NCBI GenBank assembly: GCA_963736685.1
Contig: CAVTPZ010000017.1
Coordinates: 1 to 64,000, forward strand
Direction of reading: 5' to 3'
Length of the DNA stretch: 64,000 nt
Source of the DNA: DASUPK01 sp963736685
Lineage (GTDB): Bacteria; Actinomycetota; Thermoleophilia; Solirubrobacterales; 70-9
The number at the start of each line of letters is the position of its first letter. The stretch's first letter is position 1. Made by a program: the position numbers and the translations under genes. The notes under the pieces are model-generated. The model saw nothing but the letters and a program-made list of their open reading frames with translations, did no database searches and was not told the origin of the DNA. Of the stretch, positions 56,812 through 64,000 are shown piece by piece.

Positions 56812-59212
56812 ACTCGTACTCGGCCGGATCAAGGTGCCGCGTACGGCGCCGGTACTCGAGCGTGAAGCCCGGCCAGTTGTTCGAGTTCCTGCCGTTCTCG
56901 TCGACGTACCAGTTGCTGCAGCCGGTCTGCCAGACCGAGGTGGAGAGCCGCTCCTGCATCTCGCGATCGAATGCCTCTGCGACGTCGGGGCGCACGGCCA
57001 TCCAGCCACCGCGCCGGCGCAGTCTCTCCACCGCGTCGGCGATGTAGCTCATTTGGCTCTCGAGCTGGAAGACGATCGAACCCGAGCCGAGGTTGGTGTT
57101 GGGGCCGTACATCACGAAGAGGTTCGGGAAGCCGGCGACCGTCATGCCCAGATATGCGCTGGCGCCCTCGCTCCAGACGTCGTTCAGGTCACGGCCGCCG
57201 CGCCCGCGGATTTCCATCGGAGCGAGGAAGCGAGTGCTCTCGAAGCCCGTCGAAAGGACAATCACGTCCGCCGGGCGCTCGGTACCGTCCTCGGCGACGA
57301 TGCCGTTCTCGGTCAGCTCCCTCACGCCCTGGGCGATCAGCTCGACGTTGTCCCGGGCGAACGCCGGGTAGTACTCGTCTGAGATCAGGACCCGCTTGCA
57401 GCCGAGCACGTGGTCGGGCGTCAACGCGCCGCGCAGCTCGGGGTCCGCAATCTGGTCGCGCAACTGCCGGTCTGCCATCCTCGTGCCGAGACGGCCCATC
57501 GCCCTGAACTGGTTGAAGGCCGAGACGAAGACCTCGAAGCGCAGCCAGACGAGGAAGCGCTGGGCCAGGCGCAGAGGTGGAAAGCGCCGGAACAGGGTGC
57601 GCTCCCAGCTTCTGAAAGGCCGGTCCTTCTTCGGGATCACGTAGGGCGCCGAGCGCTGATAGACGTCGAGCTGGCCGACCTGCGGCGCGATCGCTGGCAC
57701 CACCTGGATGGTGCTCGCGCCGGTTCCGACCACGGCCACTCGCTTGCCCTCCAGGTCGACTTCGTGGTCCCAGCGTGCGGTGTGGAAGATCGGCCCGCGG
57801 AACCGTTCCGCTCCGGGAATCCGCCCCAGCGCCGGGAGGCTGAGCTGACCGCAGGCGGACACCAGGACCTCCGCCTCGATCTCGTCACCCTCGGTCGTCC
57901 GGATCCGCCAGACGCCCGCCTGCTCGTCGAAGTCAGCGCGTTCGACCTCCGTGCTCAGGCGCAGATGGCGCTCGAGGCCGTACTTGGATGCGCAGCGCTC
58001 GAGGTAGTCGAGGATCTCCGGCTGGGGCGAGTACTGCCGGGTCCAGTCCGGGTTCGGCTCGAAGGAGAACGAGTAGAGCAGCGAGGGCACGTCGCAGGTC
58101 GCTCCCGGATAGGTGTTGTGGCGCCACACCCCGCCCACCCCGTCGGCCTTCTCGAAGATCGTCAGCTCTTCGACTCCCGCCTTCTTCAGGGTGATCGCGA
58201 GGCCAAGCCCACCGAAGCCTGCACCGATGATCGCCACCCGCGGCGCCCTCGGAGCCCCGCCGTTGCTCGACCCGATGAACGCGACCGAGGCTCGCTCCGC
58301 CAGAGGCCGCCCTGCCCAGATGTCATCGAGGGCGCGGCCCAGGTCGGCCATCGCCTCGTCAGCCTCGCGCAGGAGCCCTGCAGCAAGCTGGAAGTCGTGC
58401 CACATGCCGTCGAAGCGCGCATACCCGACATCCACCCCGGCGGCGCGGGCGCGCTCGGCGAAGCGGTCCGAATCGTCCAGCAGGAGGTCGTGCGTCCCCA
58501 CCTGGAGGTAGGTCGGAGGGAGACCGTCCAGGTCCGCAAACACCGGAGAGAGCTCCGGGTCGGCCGCATCAGAGGTGCCCCGGTAGAGCTCGGCGCCCTG
58601 CTCGATCAGGTCCCGGCGCAGCCCGAAGTCGCTGCCGGCGTTGGCCGCGACCGACGAGCCCGAATTGGTGAGATCGAGCCAGCCGTTCAGGATCGCGAGG
58701 CCTGCGGGCTGCAGCTCCCCCGCATCGCGCAGACGCGCCGCCAGCGCCACCGCCAGGCCACCGCCGGCGGAGTCTCCGGCGATCACGATCGAGCGGGCAT
58801 CGAAGCCGCGCTCGAGCAGCTCGCGATACGCGGCCATGGCGTCCTCGAGCGCCGCCGGGTGGACATGTTCCGGGCCGAGCCGGTAGTCGAGCAGGTGGAC
58901 GGGCGCCCCGCCGGCCGTGGCGATCTGAGCGGCGAGCCCGCGGTGGGTGCGGCGTGAGCCGAGCAGATAGCCACCGCCATGGAGGTAGAGCACCGCCCGT
59001 CCATCATGCGCGTCCGGCGGCACCAGGCGGTCGCAGGGGCGACCCCCGAGCGAGCCGTGTTCGATCGAGACGCCCGCCGGAATCCGCGTGATTGTCGCCG
59101 CGACCTCGGTCCATGCGCGCTGCGCGCCGACCGGGATCCAGGCGCGCTGGATCGAGCGCTGGAGCACCCGCGTCAGTCCCTTGACCGCGGTGGTGGGCAG
59201 ATACCGGCTCAC
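56804..59212 (-). CDS. Fusion: HSL-type esterase + Baeyer-Villiger flavin monooxygenase
   Basis: 802 residues, two complete enzymes. Residues about 1-300: alpha/beta hydrolase of the hormone-sensitive-lipase group, with AVLYLHGGGYLLGSRRTHRG, SIVIAGDSAGGGLAVALAAR (Ser) and the His in FDGMWHDFQL. Residues about 310-800: flavoprotein with VAIIGAGFGGLGLAITLKKA, the BVMO fingerprint FRGPIFHTARWDHE (FxGxxxHxxxW) and VAVVGTGASTIQVVPAIA. The first domain would hydrolyse the ester or lactone made by the second, giving ketone cleavage in one protein. GTG 59212 chosen because ECH starts on the other strand at 59238. Confidence 0.88.
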   Translation of the reverse strand: MSRYLPTTAVKGLTRVLQRSIQRAWIPVGAQRAWTEVAATITRIPAGVSIEHGSLGGRPCDRLVPPDAHDGRAVLYLHGGGYLLGSRRTHRGLAAQIATAGGAPVHLLDYRLGPEHVHPAALEDAMAAYRELLERGFDARSIVIAGDSAGGGLAVALAARLRDAGELQPAGLAILNGWLDLTNSGSSVAANAGSDFGLRRDLIEQGAELYRGTSDAADPELSPVFADLDGLPPTYLQVGTHDLLLDDSDRFAERARAAGVDVGYARFDGMWHDFQLAAGLLREADEAMADLGRALDDIWAGRPLAERASVAFIGSSNGGAPRAPRVAIIGAGFGGLGLAITLKKAGVEELTIFEKADGVGGVWRHNTYPGATCDVPSLLYSFSFEPNPDWTRQYSPQPEILDYLERCASKYGLERHLRLSTEVERADFDEQAGVWRIRTTEGDEIEAEVLVSACGQLSLPALGRIPGAERFRGPIFHTARWDHEVDLEGKRVAVVGTGASTIQVVPAIAPQVGQLDVYQRSAPYVIPKKDRPFRSWERTLFRRFPPLRLAQRFLVWLRFEVFVSAFNQFRAMGRLGTRMADRQLRDQIADPELRGALTPDHVLGCKRVLISDEYYPAFARDNVELIAQGVRELTENGIVAEDGTERPADVIVLSTGFESTRFLAPMEIRGRGGRDLNDVWSEGASAYLGMTVAGFPNLFVMYGPNTNLGSGSIVFQLESQMSYIADAVERLRRRGGWMAVRPDVAEAFDREMQERLSTSVWQTGCSNWYVDENGRNSNNWPGFTLEYRRRTRHLDPAEYEFS

Positions 59213-59225
59213 GAGCCCGGGAGAA

Positions 59226-59231
59226 TAGGGT
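59226..59231 (+). promoter_or_regulatory. -10 element TAGGGT for leaderless PaaG-like mRNA
   Basis: TAGGGT ends six bases before GTG 59238. On the other strand a TATTCT hexamer (59222-59227) overlaps it by two bases and ends nine bases before the fusion gene start. Confidence 0.45.
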
Positions 59232-59237
59232 TCAGCC

Positions 59238-60032
59238 GTGGCCTCCCACGAGACGGTCGACCTGATCACCGACGGCCCGGCGGCCCGCATCGTGCTCAAC
59301 CGGCCCGAGGCTCTGAACGCCTGGAATGAGCAGTTTGGCATCGACCTGCTCGACGCCGTGAACACGGTCGGGGGCGACGAGGAGATCCGCGCCGTTCTGA
59401 TCACCGGAGCCGGGCGAGGCTTCTCCTCCGGCGCGGACCTGAAGGAGCAGCGTGGGCCCGGCGATGGCGGGCTCCCCGACCTGAGCGCCCGCCTCAAGGA
59501 GCGCTATCACCCGATCATCATCAGCCTCCGCGAGATGCCCAAGCCCGTGATCTCCGCGGTGAACGGGCCGGCAGTCGGCATCGGCTGCTCGCTGGCGCTC
59601 GCGGCCGACCTGGTCGTCGCCGCGGAGTCCGCCTACTTCCTGCTCGCCTTCGTCAACATCGGCCTGGTGCCTGACGGTGGCTCGACCGCCTTCATCCCTG
59701 CCCGGGTTGGGTACGCCCGAGCCGCGGAGATGGCGATGCTCGGGGAGCGGGTGCCGGCGAAGCAGGCCCTCGACTGGGGGCTGATCAACCGGGTGGTCGG
59801 TGACGACGAGCTCGAATCGGTCGCCTCTGCCCTGCTCGAGAAGCTCGCCAACGGGCCGACGCTCTCATATGCCGGTGCGAAGCGGCTGCTCAACCGGAGG
59901 CTGTACGCCGATCTCGCCGGGCAGCTCGACGCCGAGGCGGACGCCCAGAGGGCGCAGGGTCAGAGCAAGGACTTCATCGAGGGCGTGCTGGCCTTCGTCG
60001 AGAAGCGCCCGCCGAACTTCACCGGCACCTAG
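59238..60032 (+). CDS. Enoyl-CoA hydratase/isomerase, PaaG-like
   Basis: 264 residues of the crotonase superfamily: RIVLNRPEALNAWNEQFG, oxyanion-hole Gly in GAGRGFSSGADLKEQ and SAVNGPAVGIGCSLALAADL, and VNIGLVPDGGSTAFIPARVG. The position holding the second catalytic Glu in hydratases is Asp here (PDGGST), the pattern of PaaG-type isomerases. It would isomerise an enoyl- or oxepin-CoA. Translation from GTG 59238, leaderless type. Divergent from the fusion gene, 25 bp apart. Confidence 0.88.
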   Translation: MASHETVDLITDGPAARIVLNRPEALNAWNEQFGIDLLDAVNTVGGDEEIRAVLITGAGRGFSSGADLKEQRGPGDGGLPDLSARLKERYHPIIISLREMPKPVISAVNGPAVGIGCSLALAADLVVAAESAYFLLAFVNIGLVPDGGSTAFIPARVGYARAAEMAMLGERVPAKQALDWGLINRVVGDDELESVASALLEKLANGPTLSYAGAKRLLNRRLYADLAGQLDAEADAQRAQGQSKDFIEGVLAFVEKRPPNFTGT

Positions 60033-60039
60033 CCGAGCC

Positions 60040-60045
60040 TAAGCT
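60040..60045 (+). promoter_or_regulatory. -10 element TAAGCT for leaderless MBL-rhodanese mRNA
   Basis: TAAGCT ends six bases before GTG 60052; same geometry as the other leaderless promoters in this window. Confidence 0.45.
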
Positions 60046-60051
60046 GACCCG

Positions 60052-61428
60052 GTGCTGTTCCGGCAGATCCTGCATGAGGACCTGAGCTGCGCGTCCTATC
60101 TCGTCGGAGACACCGACACTGGCGTGGCGGCCGTCATCGACCCGCAGTGGTCGATCGAGCCCTACCTGCGGCTGAGCCGGCTCCACGGCGTCCGGATCGA
60201 GCATGTGCTCGAGACCCACAACCACGCCGACCACGTCTCCGGCCATGGACGGCTGGCACGGGCGACCGGAGCGACGATCCACGTCCACGAGCTGGCCGAC
60301 GCCGAGTACCCGCACGAGGCGTTCACGGACGGCTGGCGGCTCGACCTCGGCCGCGTCGGGATCGAGGCGGTCCACACTCCCGGGCACCGCCCCGAGCACA
60401 CCTCATTCGTGCTTCGCGATGCCGGCCGCGGCGGCGATCCCTGGGCGGTGCTGACCGGGGACTCGCTGTTCGTCGGCGACGTCGCGCGGCCGGACCTGGC
60501 GATCGAGAAGCGCGAGGGCGCGGCCGGAATCTTCCACTCCCTGCACGACAGGCTGATGGTGCTCCCCGACGACGTCGAGGTCTGGCCGGGGCACCTGGGC
60601 GGCTCCGCCTGCGGCAGCTCCGGCATCGACCACAAGTCGAGCTCCACGATCGGCTTCGAGCGCGAGCACAACCGGGCGCTGCGGTTTGCGACCGAGGGCG
60701 AATTCGTCGAGGACGCCATCGCGACACTGGGTGCGCCACCGCCCAACGTCGAGCAGATCGTCGCGATCAACCAGGGGCCGCTGATCGAGGACATGGGCAC
60801 GCCGGTCCCCCTCGCGCCCAGGTCGGTCGAGGTCGGGATCGCCGGGGGCGCACTGCTCGTCGACGCGCGCACCAACGAGCAGTTCGACGAAGCGCACATC
60901 CCGGGAGCGATCAGCGCCTCCGCCTACGAGACCGGCTTCGCGACCAAGGTCGCCAAGGTCGTTCCGCCCGACGCCGAGCTGATCGTCGTCGCGGCCTCCG
61001 ACGGCTACGAGCTCGAGGCCGCCGAGCTGCTCGCCTCCGTCGCCCTTCGGGTGCGCGGTTACCTCGAGGGCGGGATGACCGCCTGGCGCTCCGAGGGCAG
61101 GCCGGTGGGGCGCATCGAGCTGATCGACCCGGAGGAGCTCGCCGGCCGTCTGGAGGAAGACGACCTGATGGTGCTGGACGTCCGCGATGAGGACGAGTAC
61201 GCCGGCGGCCACATCCCCGGCTCGGTCAACCTGCCCTACGGCGAGCTGCCCGATCGCCAGGGCGAGCTGCCTCGCGACCGCGTGATCGCGGCGATCTGCA
61301 GCGGCGGCAAGCGCAGCGGCCTAGCCGCCTCGATCCTCCAGCGCGAGGGCTTCGAGCGGGTCCTGCACGTCGCCAACGGCGGCGTCGGCACCTGGGAGCG
61401 CGGCGGGCGCCCCGTTGAGTCCGGCTAG
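60052..61428 (+). CDS. MBL-fold hydrolase with two rhodanese domains
   Basis: 458 residues. N-terminal metallo-beta-lactamase fold with HNHADHVSG (HxHxDH), HTPGHRPEHTSFVL, TGDSLFVGDVARPDL and WPGHLGGSACG, the persulfide dioxygenase/BlhA-like layout. Two rhodanese domains follow: the first (LLVDARTNEQFDEAHIPGAI) has VVAASDGYE where Cys should be; the second (MVLDVRDEDEYAGGHIPGSV) has a normal AAICSGGKRSGLAA loop with Cys. It probably oxidises glutathione- or thiol-persulfide and handles sulfane sulfur. The inactive first domain is likely a spacer or binding site. Confidence 0.9.
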   Translation: MLFRQILHEDLSCASYLVGDTDTGVAAVIDPQWSIEPYLRLSRLHGVRIEHVLETHNHADHVSGHGRLARATGATIHVHELADAEYPHEAFTDGWRLDLGRVGIEAVHTPGHRPEHTSFVLRDAGRGGDPWAVLTGDSLFVGDVARPDLAIEKREGAAGIFHSLHDRLMVLPDDVEVWPGHLGGSACGSSGIDHKSSSTIGFEREHNRALRFATEGEFVEDAIATLGAPPPNVEQIVAINQGPLIEDMGTPVPLAPRSVEVGIAGGALLVDARTNEQFDEAHIPGAISASAYETGFATKVAKVVPPDAELIVVAASDGYELEAAELLASVALRVRGYLEGGMTAWRSEGRPVGRIELIDPEELAGRLEEDDLMVLDVRDEDEYAGGHIPGSVNLPYGELPDRQGELPRDRVIAAICSGGKRSGLAASILQREGFERVLHVANGGVGTWERGGRPVESG

Positions 61429-62858
61429 CCCTTCTTCTTCGCCGACTTGTTTGTGGCGCTGATCGACTTCAGGAACGGAATCAGCTTCTTCAGGAACGCA
61501 TTCACCTTCGGATCGGCGGCGCTCGGATCGTTGTGCGCGTAGGTCGCCGAGCGGTCCACCAGCTTCAGGTTCTTGCGCGGGATGCGTGCCTCAGCCGCCA
61601 GCGACTGCGCGGCCGAGATCACCCTCGCTCCACCGAGCGCAGCGGCGAAGGCGTAGATCTTCAGCCGCTTGCGGAGCTTGGTCGCGTCCGTCGAGTGGAC
61701 GTCGAGGACCGACTGCGCCGGGTTCGGGAGCCCGTCGCCCACCGCGCCCGAATCGATCGACAGGCGCAACGGGTGGTACCAGGCGGTGCCGTCGAGGTTC
61801 TGGAGGCCCCAGCCCGAGAACATGCTCGCCCAGCGCTGGATCGGCGTGATGTTTCCGGCGCGATCCCAGCCGCGTGGGTCGCCGCTGGCGGCCAGCTGGC
61901 CACTGTGAACCTGGGCCGCGAGCAGCGAGGAGGGCGAGGTCTTGACGTCGGTCGAGTACCCGTAGCCAGCCTCATTGGTGGCATTGACCCCGGCCGGAGG
62001 CTGCAGGTTGGAGGGCAGGAGCGGCCAGCCCTGAAAGACCGAGGTGGTGTTGGGTGACGCCTTCGTGGCCGCTGAGCCGACCATCCCGAACAGGCCCGCG
62101 AGCGGCGCCGGAATGCCGCCGAAGGCGAGCCATGGGGTTGAGGTCTGCAGATTGTTCAGCGAGGTCTGTGCCTGGTCGGCCGTCACGGGGGTCGGGCTGC
62201 TGGCGCCGTCGATCAGGACGAGCCCCGACAGGTCGCGGCCGCCCGGTTGACCGTTGAAGTCCCAGGTCGCATAGGCCGTGGCGATCGATCCGCCGAGCGA
62301 ATGGCCACCCATCGCCACGTTGCGGCCGCCCTTGCCGGCGGCCTTGGCCACGACGCGGAGGTCGTTGATCTCGGTGTTCATCCCCCACTGGCGAGCGAAG
62401 GGAACCGCCGAGTCAGGCACGTTGTGGACGTGGTTCGTGACGCTCGAGTTCGACAGGTATCCCAGGTAGTAGTTGAAGAAGTCGGTGGGGCTGACCTTCC
62501 CCTGCTTGAGGAGGTTGAGCTCGGACTGGTCCTCGAGGTAGTTCTCGCGGCGCTCCACGGACCAGATCTGCCAATTGGGCAGCATCTTGACGATCGACCT
62601 GGCGAGCGGCTCGAAGTAGGCGGCGCTCGCCGAGGTTCCGGGGTTGAGGATGAGGACGTTCTTGGCCTTCGGATCGCCGGTCTTGAGCACGCCGACCACG
62701 TTCAGGTTCGCGGGGGTGCCGGGCGACTGGTAGCCCGCCATCGTCTTGAACTTCACCGGCACCTTCGCGCTCGCCGCCGGCGCCAGCACCGCACACGTCG
62801 CGGCGGCCGCAATCGCAACCAGCGTGACGCGCGCGGACATCCTGTCCCTTCGCCTCAT
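61425..62858 (-). CDS. Secreted alpha/beta-hydrolase (lipase/esterase-like)
   Basis: 477 residues with a signal peptide cut after CAVLAPAASA. Core: NVLILNPGTSASAAYFEPLA, RNVAMGGHSLGGSIATAYAT (Ser nucleophile), LSGLVLIDGASSPTPVTADQ, and a C-terminal YAHNDPSAADPKVN with a probable catalytic His. A large lid or cap region (residues about 240-370) lies between the strands. ATG 62858 has a GAGGAGAGG site. Likely an extracellular lipase or esterase; specific substrate unknown. Convergent with the MBL-rhodanese gene by a four-base overlap. Confidence 0.85.
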   Translation of the reverse strand: MRRRDRMSARVTLVAIAAAATCAVLAPAASAKVPVKFKTMAGYQSPGTPANLNVVGVLKTGDPKAKNVLILNPGTSASAAYFEPLARSIVKMLPNWQIWSVERRENYLEDQSELNLLKQGKVSPTDFFNYYLGYLSNSSVTNHVHNVPDSAVPFARQWGMNTEINDLRVVAKAAGKGGRNVAMGGHSLGGSIATAYATWDFNGQPGGRDLSGLVLIDGASSPTPVTADQAQTSLNNLQTSTPWLAFGGIPAPLAGLFGMVGSAATKASPNTTSVFQGWPLLPSNLQPPAGVNATNEAGYGYSTDVKTSPSSLLAAQVHSGQLAASGDPRGWDRAGNITPIQRWASMFSGWGLQNLDGTAWYHPLRLSIDSGAVGDGLPNPAQSVLDVHSTDATKLRKRLKIYAFAAALGGARVISAAQSLAAEARIPRKNLKLVDRSATYAHNDPSAADPKVNAFLKKLIPFLKSISATNKSAKKKG

Positions 62859-62987
62859 TGCCCTCTCCTCATTCTCTCGCCTGCCCGATTACTGACACAT
62901 CGAACACGGAATGTATTGATAAGTCTCGCTTCCTCGCGCCTGCCCGGACGCGCAACTTCTCGGTAGCTCGCGGGTTCTGATCGATCC

Positions 62988-64000
62988 ATGAGGCGATTTG
63001 CTCTGACCATCTCGCTGATCGCCGTCGCGGCGGGGCTGCTCGTCACGGCCTCGAACGCGTTTGCGATCAAGGCGGGCTTCAGCCTCCCGACCAAGCGGCT
63101 CGAGGCGTCCTACAAGGTGGCGCTCTTCGAGCGCCGCTTCAGCGATGACGGCTGCTACCCGCCGCCACCGCAGCTCGCGAAGGCGATCAAGAAGGAGACC
63201 AAGCGCAAGGTCGGCGTGGCCTCCAACACCAAGCACCTGGCCAATGTCAACCAGGTCTACGTGCTGAGGCAGGGCACCGACTGCGACCACCTGCGCATGG
63301 CGCTGCGAGCGGTCGGCGGCGTCTACGTGCTCGACTCGAAGCTGGGCACGGTCCGTCTCCAGGGGCACAAGGGAGCGGCGACTTCCGGGCTGGCGAAGCC
63401 GATCACCAACTTCACCGTGGCGACCAAGAGCTTCCGGGTCACACAGCCCGACACAGCTCCGCGCCTCCAGACGATCTGTCCCGGCGGCAGGTTCCCGCTC
63501 GGCGGCGGGATGTCGCAGAGCCCGGTCGTCGGCAATGACGGCGAGGGCGTCTATCCGCACTCCTACGAGCGCCTCGGCGCCCAGCGCGGCTGGCACATCA
63601 GCGTCGTCTTCCTCGATCCCAGCCGCTCGAGCACCACCCCGCGCGACGTCACGGTGCAGGCGATCTGCGGGTTCGGCGTGATCCCGGCGACGCCGACTCC
63701 CCACGTCACCGCCTACCTGCGCCCGGGTGAGACCAAGACCGTCACCGCCCGCTGCCCGAGCGGACAGTCCCTGGTCTCCGGCGGCTTCCAGCGCACCGAC
63801 TTCCGCTCAGACGGCGGCGACTACGTCACCGAGTCCCACGCCGTCGGCACCAAAGCCTGGGTCGTCAGCGGCCATGCCTACGGGACCGGCTCCGGCGAGC
63901 TCACCGCGATCGCCTACTGCGCCCGGATGAAGAAGCCGATCATCACGGAGGTTGCCTCCTCGCCTGCGCCGGTCGGCGTCCGGCGGGTCCACGACCGCCA
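62988..64000 (+). CDS. Secreted repeat protein (3' end beyond window)
   Basis: At least 337 residues, open at the right edge. Signal peptide (LTISLIAVAAGLLVTASNAF), then a spacer with an N-terminal Cys pair, then two similar modules, each with a Cys-Pro-Gly/Ser-Gly opening and a Gly-Gly turn: TICPGGRFPLGGGMSQSPVV and ARCPSGQSLVSGGFQRTDFR, closing at VQAICGFGV and AIAYCARM. This Cys-closed repeat is common in secreted actinobacterial proteins and lacks a known function. Start ATG 62988 has no clear ribosome binding site. The 129-bp divergent region to the lipase-like gene is comparatively AT-rich and likely carries both promoters. Confidence 0.7.
   Translation, partial: MRRFALTISLIAVAAGLLVTASNAFAIKAGFSLPTKRLEASYKVALFERRFSDDGCYPPPPQLAKAIKKETKRKVGVASNTKHLANVNQVYVLRQGTDCDHLRMALRAVGGVYVLDSKLGTVRLQGHKGAATSGLAKPITNFTVATKSFRVTQPDTAPRLQTICPGGRFPLGGGMSQSPVVGNDGEGVYPHSYERLGAQRGWHISVVFLDPSRSSTTPRDVTVQAICGFGVIPATPTPHVTAYLRPGETKTVTARCPSGQSLVSGGFQRTDFRSDGGDYVTESHAVGTKAWVVSGHAYGTGSGELTAIAYCARMKKPIITEVASSPAPVGVRRVHDR

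Noticed and set aside
62859..62987. CTGACA...TATTGA as a promoter for the last secreted protein
   Set aside because: Hexamers match the sigma-70 consensus only loosely and the spacing (16) leaves a start about 65 bp before the ATG without supporting motifs.

Overview
The window is high-GC bacterial chromosome with an actinobacterial character: frequent GTG starts, dense ATGA/GTGA stop-start overlaps, TANNNT -10 elements placed directly in front of start codons (leaderless style), a MoxR/DUF58/transglutaminase operon, an MprAB-like two-component system, PucR-type and DUF6636 proteins. The gene mix (choice-of-anchor-D surface protein, DUF6636 lipoprotein, many acyl-CoA/lipid enzymes) best suits the Thermoleophilia/Solirubrobacterales. 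That placement is an inference, because the window has no rRNA or other marker gene. I see no tRNA, rRNA, CRISPR array, insertion sequence or prophage, and no gene-free stretch longer than about 270 bases.

Layout. 0-1.1 kb: partial cupin gene and a VapBC-type toxin-antitoxin pair. 1.1-6.75 kb: a tightly coupled, apparently undescribed lipid-type operon (acyl-CoA dehydrogenase, alpha/beta hydrolase, 13-TM protein, PlsC-like acyltransferase, SRPBCC protein, one-TM peptide) behind a double palindromic operator. 6.8-9.6 kb: NTF2-like protein, Cys-less rhodanese, surface repeat protein. 9.8-14.1 kb: MoxR-DUF58-transglutaminase operon. 14.1-21 kb: envelope lipoproteins, the MprAB-like system with tandem boxes, PucR-type regulator, fatty-acid desaturase. 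21-29.4 kb: NTF2-like protein, GGDEF-EAL protein, STAS protein, a cNMP/CBS/DUF294 sensor with exonuclease, and an APC permease with a 34-aa peptide. 29.6-31.5 kb: KimA-like APC transporter with a structured leader. 31.5-35.6 kb: glycerol catabolism operon. 35.6-38.8 kb: Kup K+ transporter and a cation antiporter. 39.4-49 kb: a K+ supercluster in the order kdpD-C, kdpE, family protein, 26-aa peptide, kdpF, kdpA, kdpC, kdpB, family protein, kdpD-N, anchored Usp. 49-56.8 kb: APC-Usp permease, glutamine-synthetase-like enzyme, ALDH, SDR, amidotransferase, RidA and threonine ammonia-lyase, suggesting polyamine/amine and amino-acid catabolism. 56.8-64 kb: an esterase-Baeyer-Villiger monooxygenase fusion, a PaaG-like enzyme, an MBL-double-rhodanese protein, a secreted lipase-like protein and a partial secreted repeat protein.

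How the genes work together. Potassium and cation homeostasis is the main theme: Kdp ATPase with its sensor parts, Kup, a KimA-like permease and a CaCA antiporter lie within about 20 kb. The most novel part is the Kdp region. KdpD is split into two genes at opposite ends, kdpC lies between kdpA and kdpB, a 26-residue membrane peptide overlaps kdpF, and an unnamed small protein family flanks the ATPase genes on both sides, with a third member at 24.06 kb.

Sequence quality is uneven. About 20 single-base frame disruptions fall between 2.5 and 26.7 kb. From 27 kb to the end no coding region has one, apart from a possible substitution in one start codon. I treat the disruptions as likely sequence errors and annotate those genes across their full extent.
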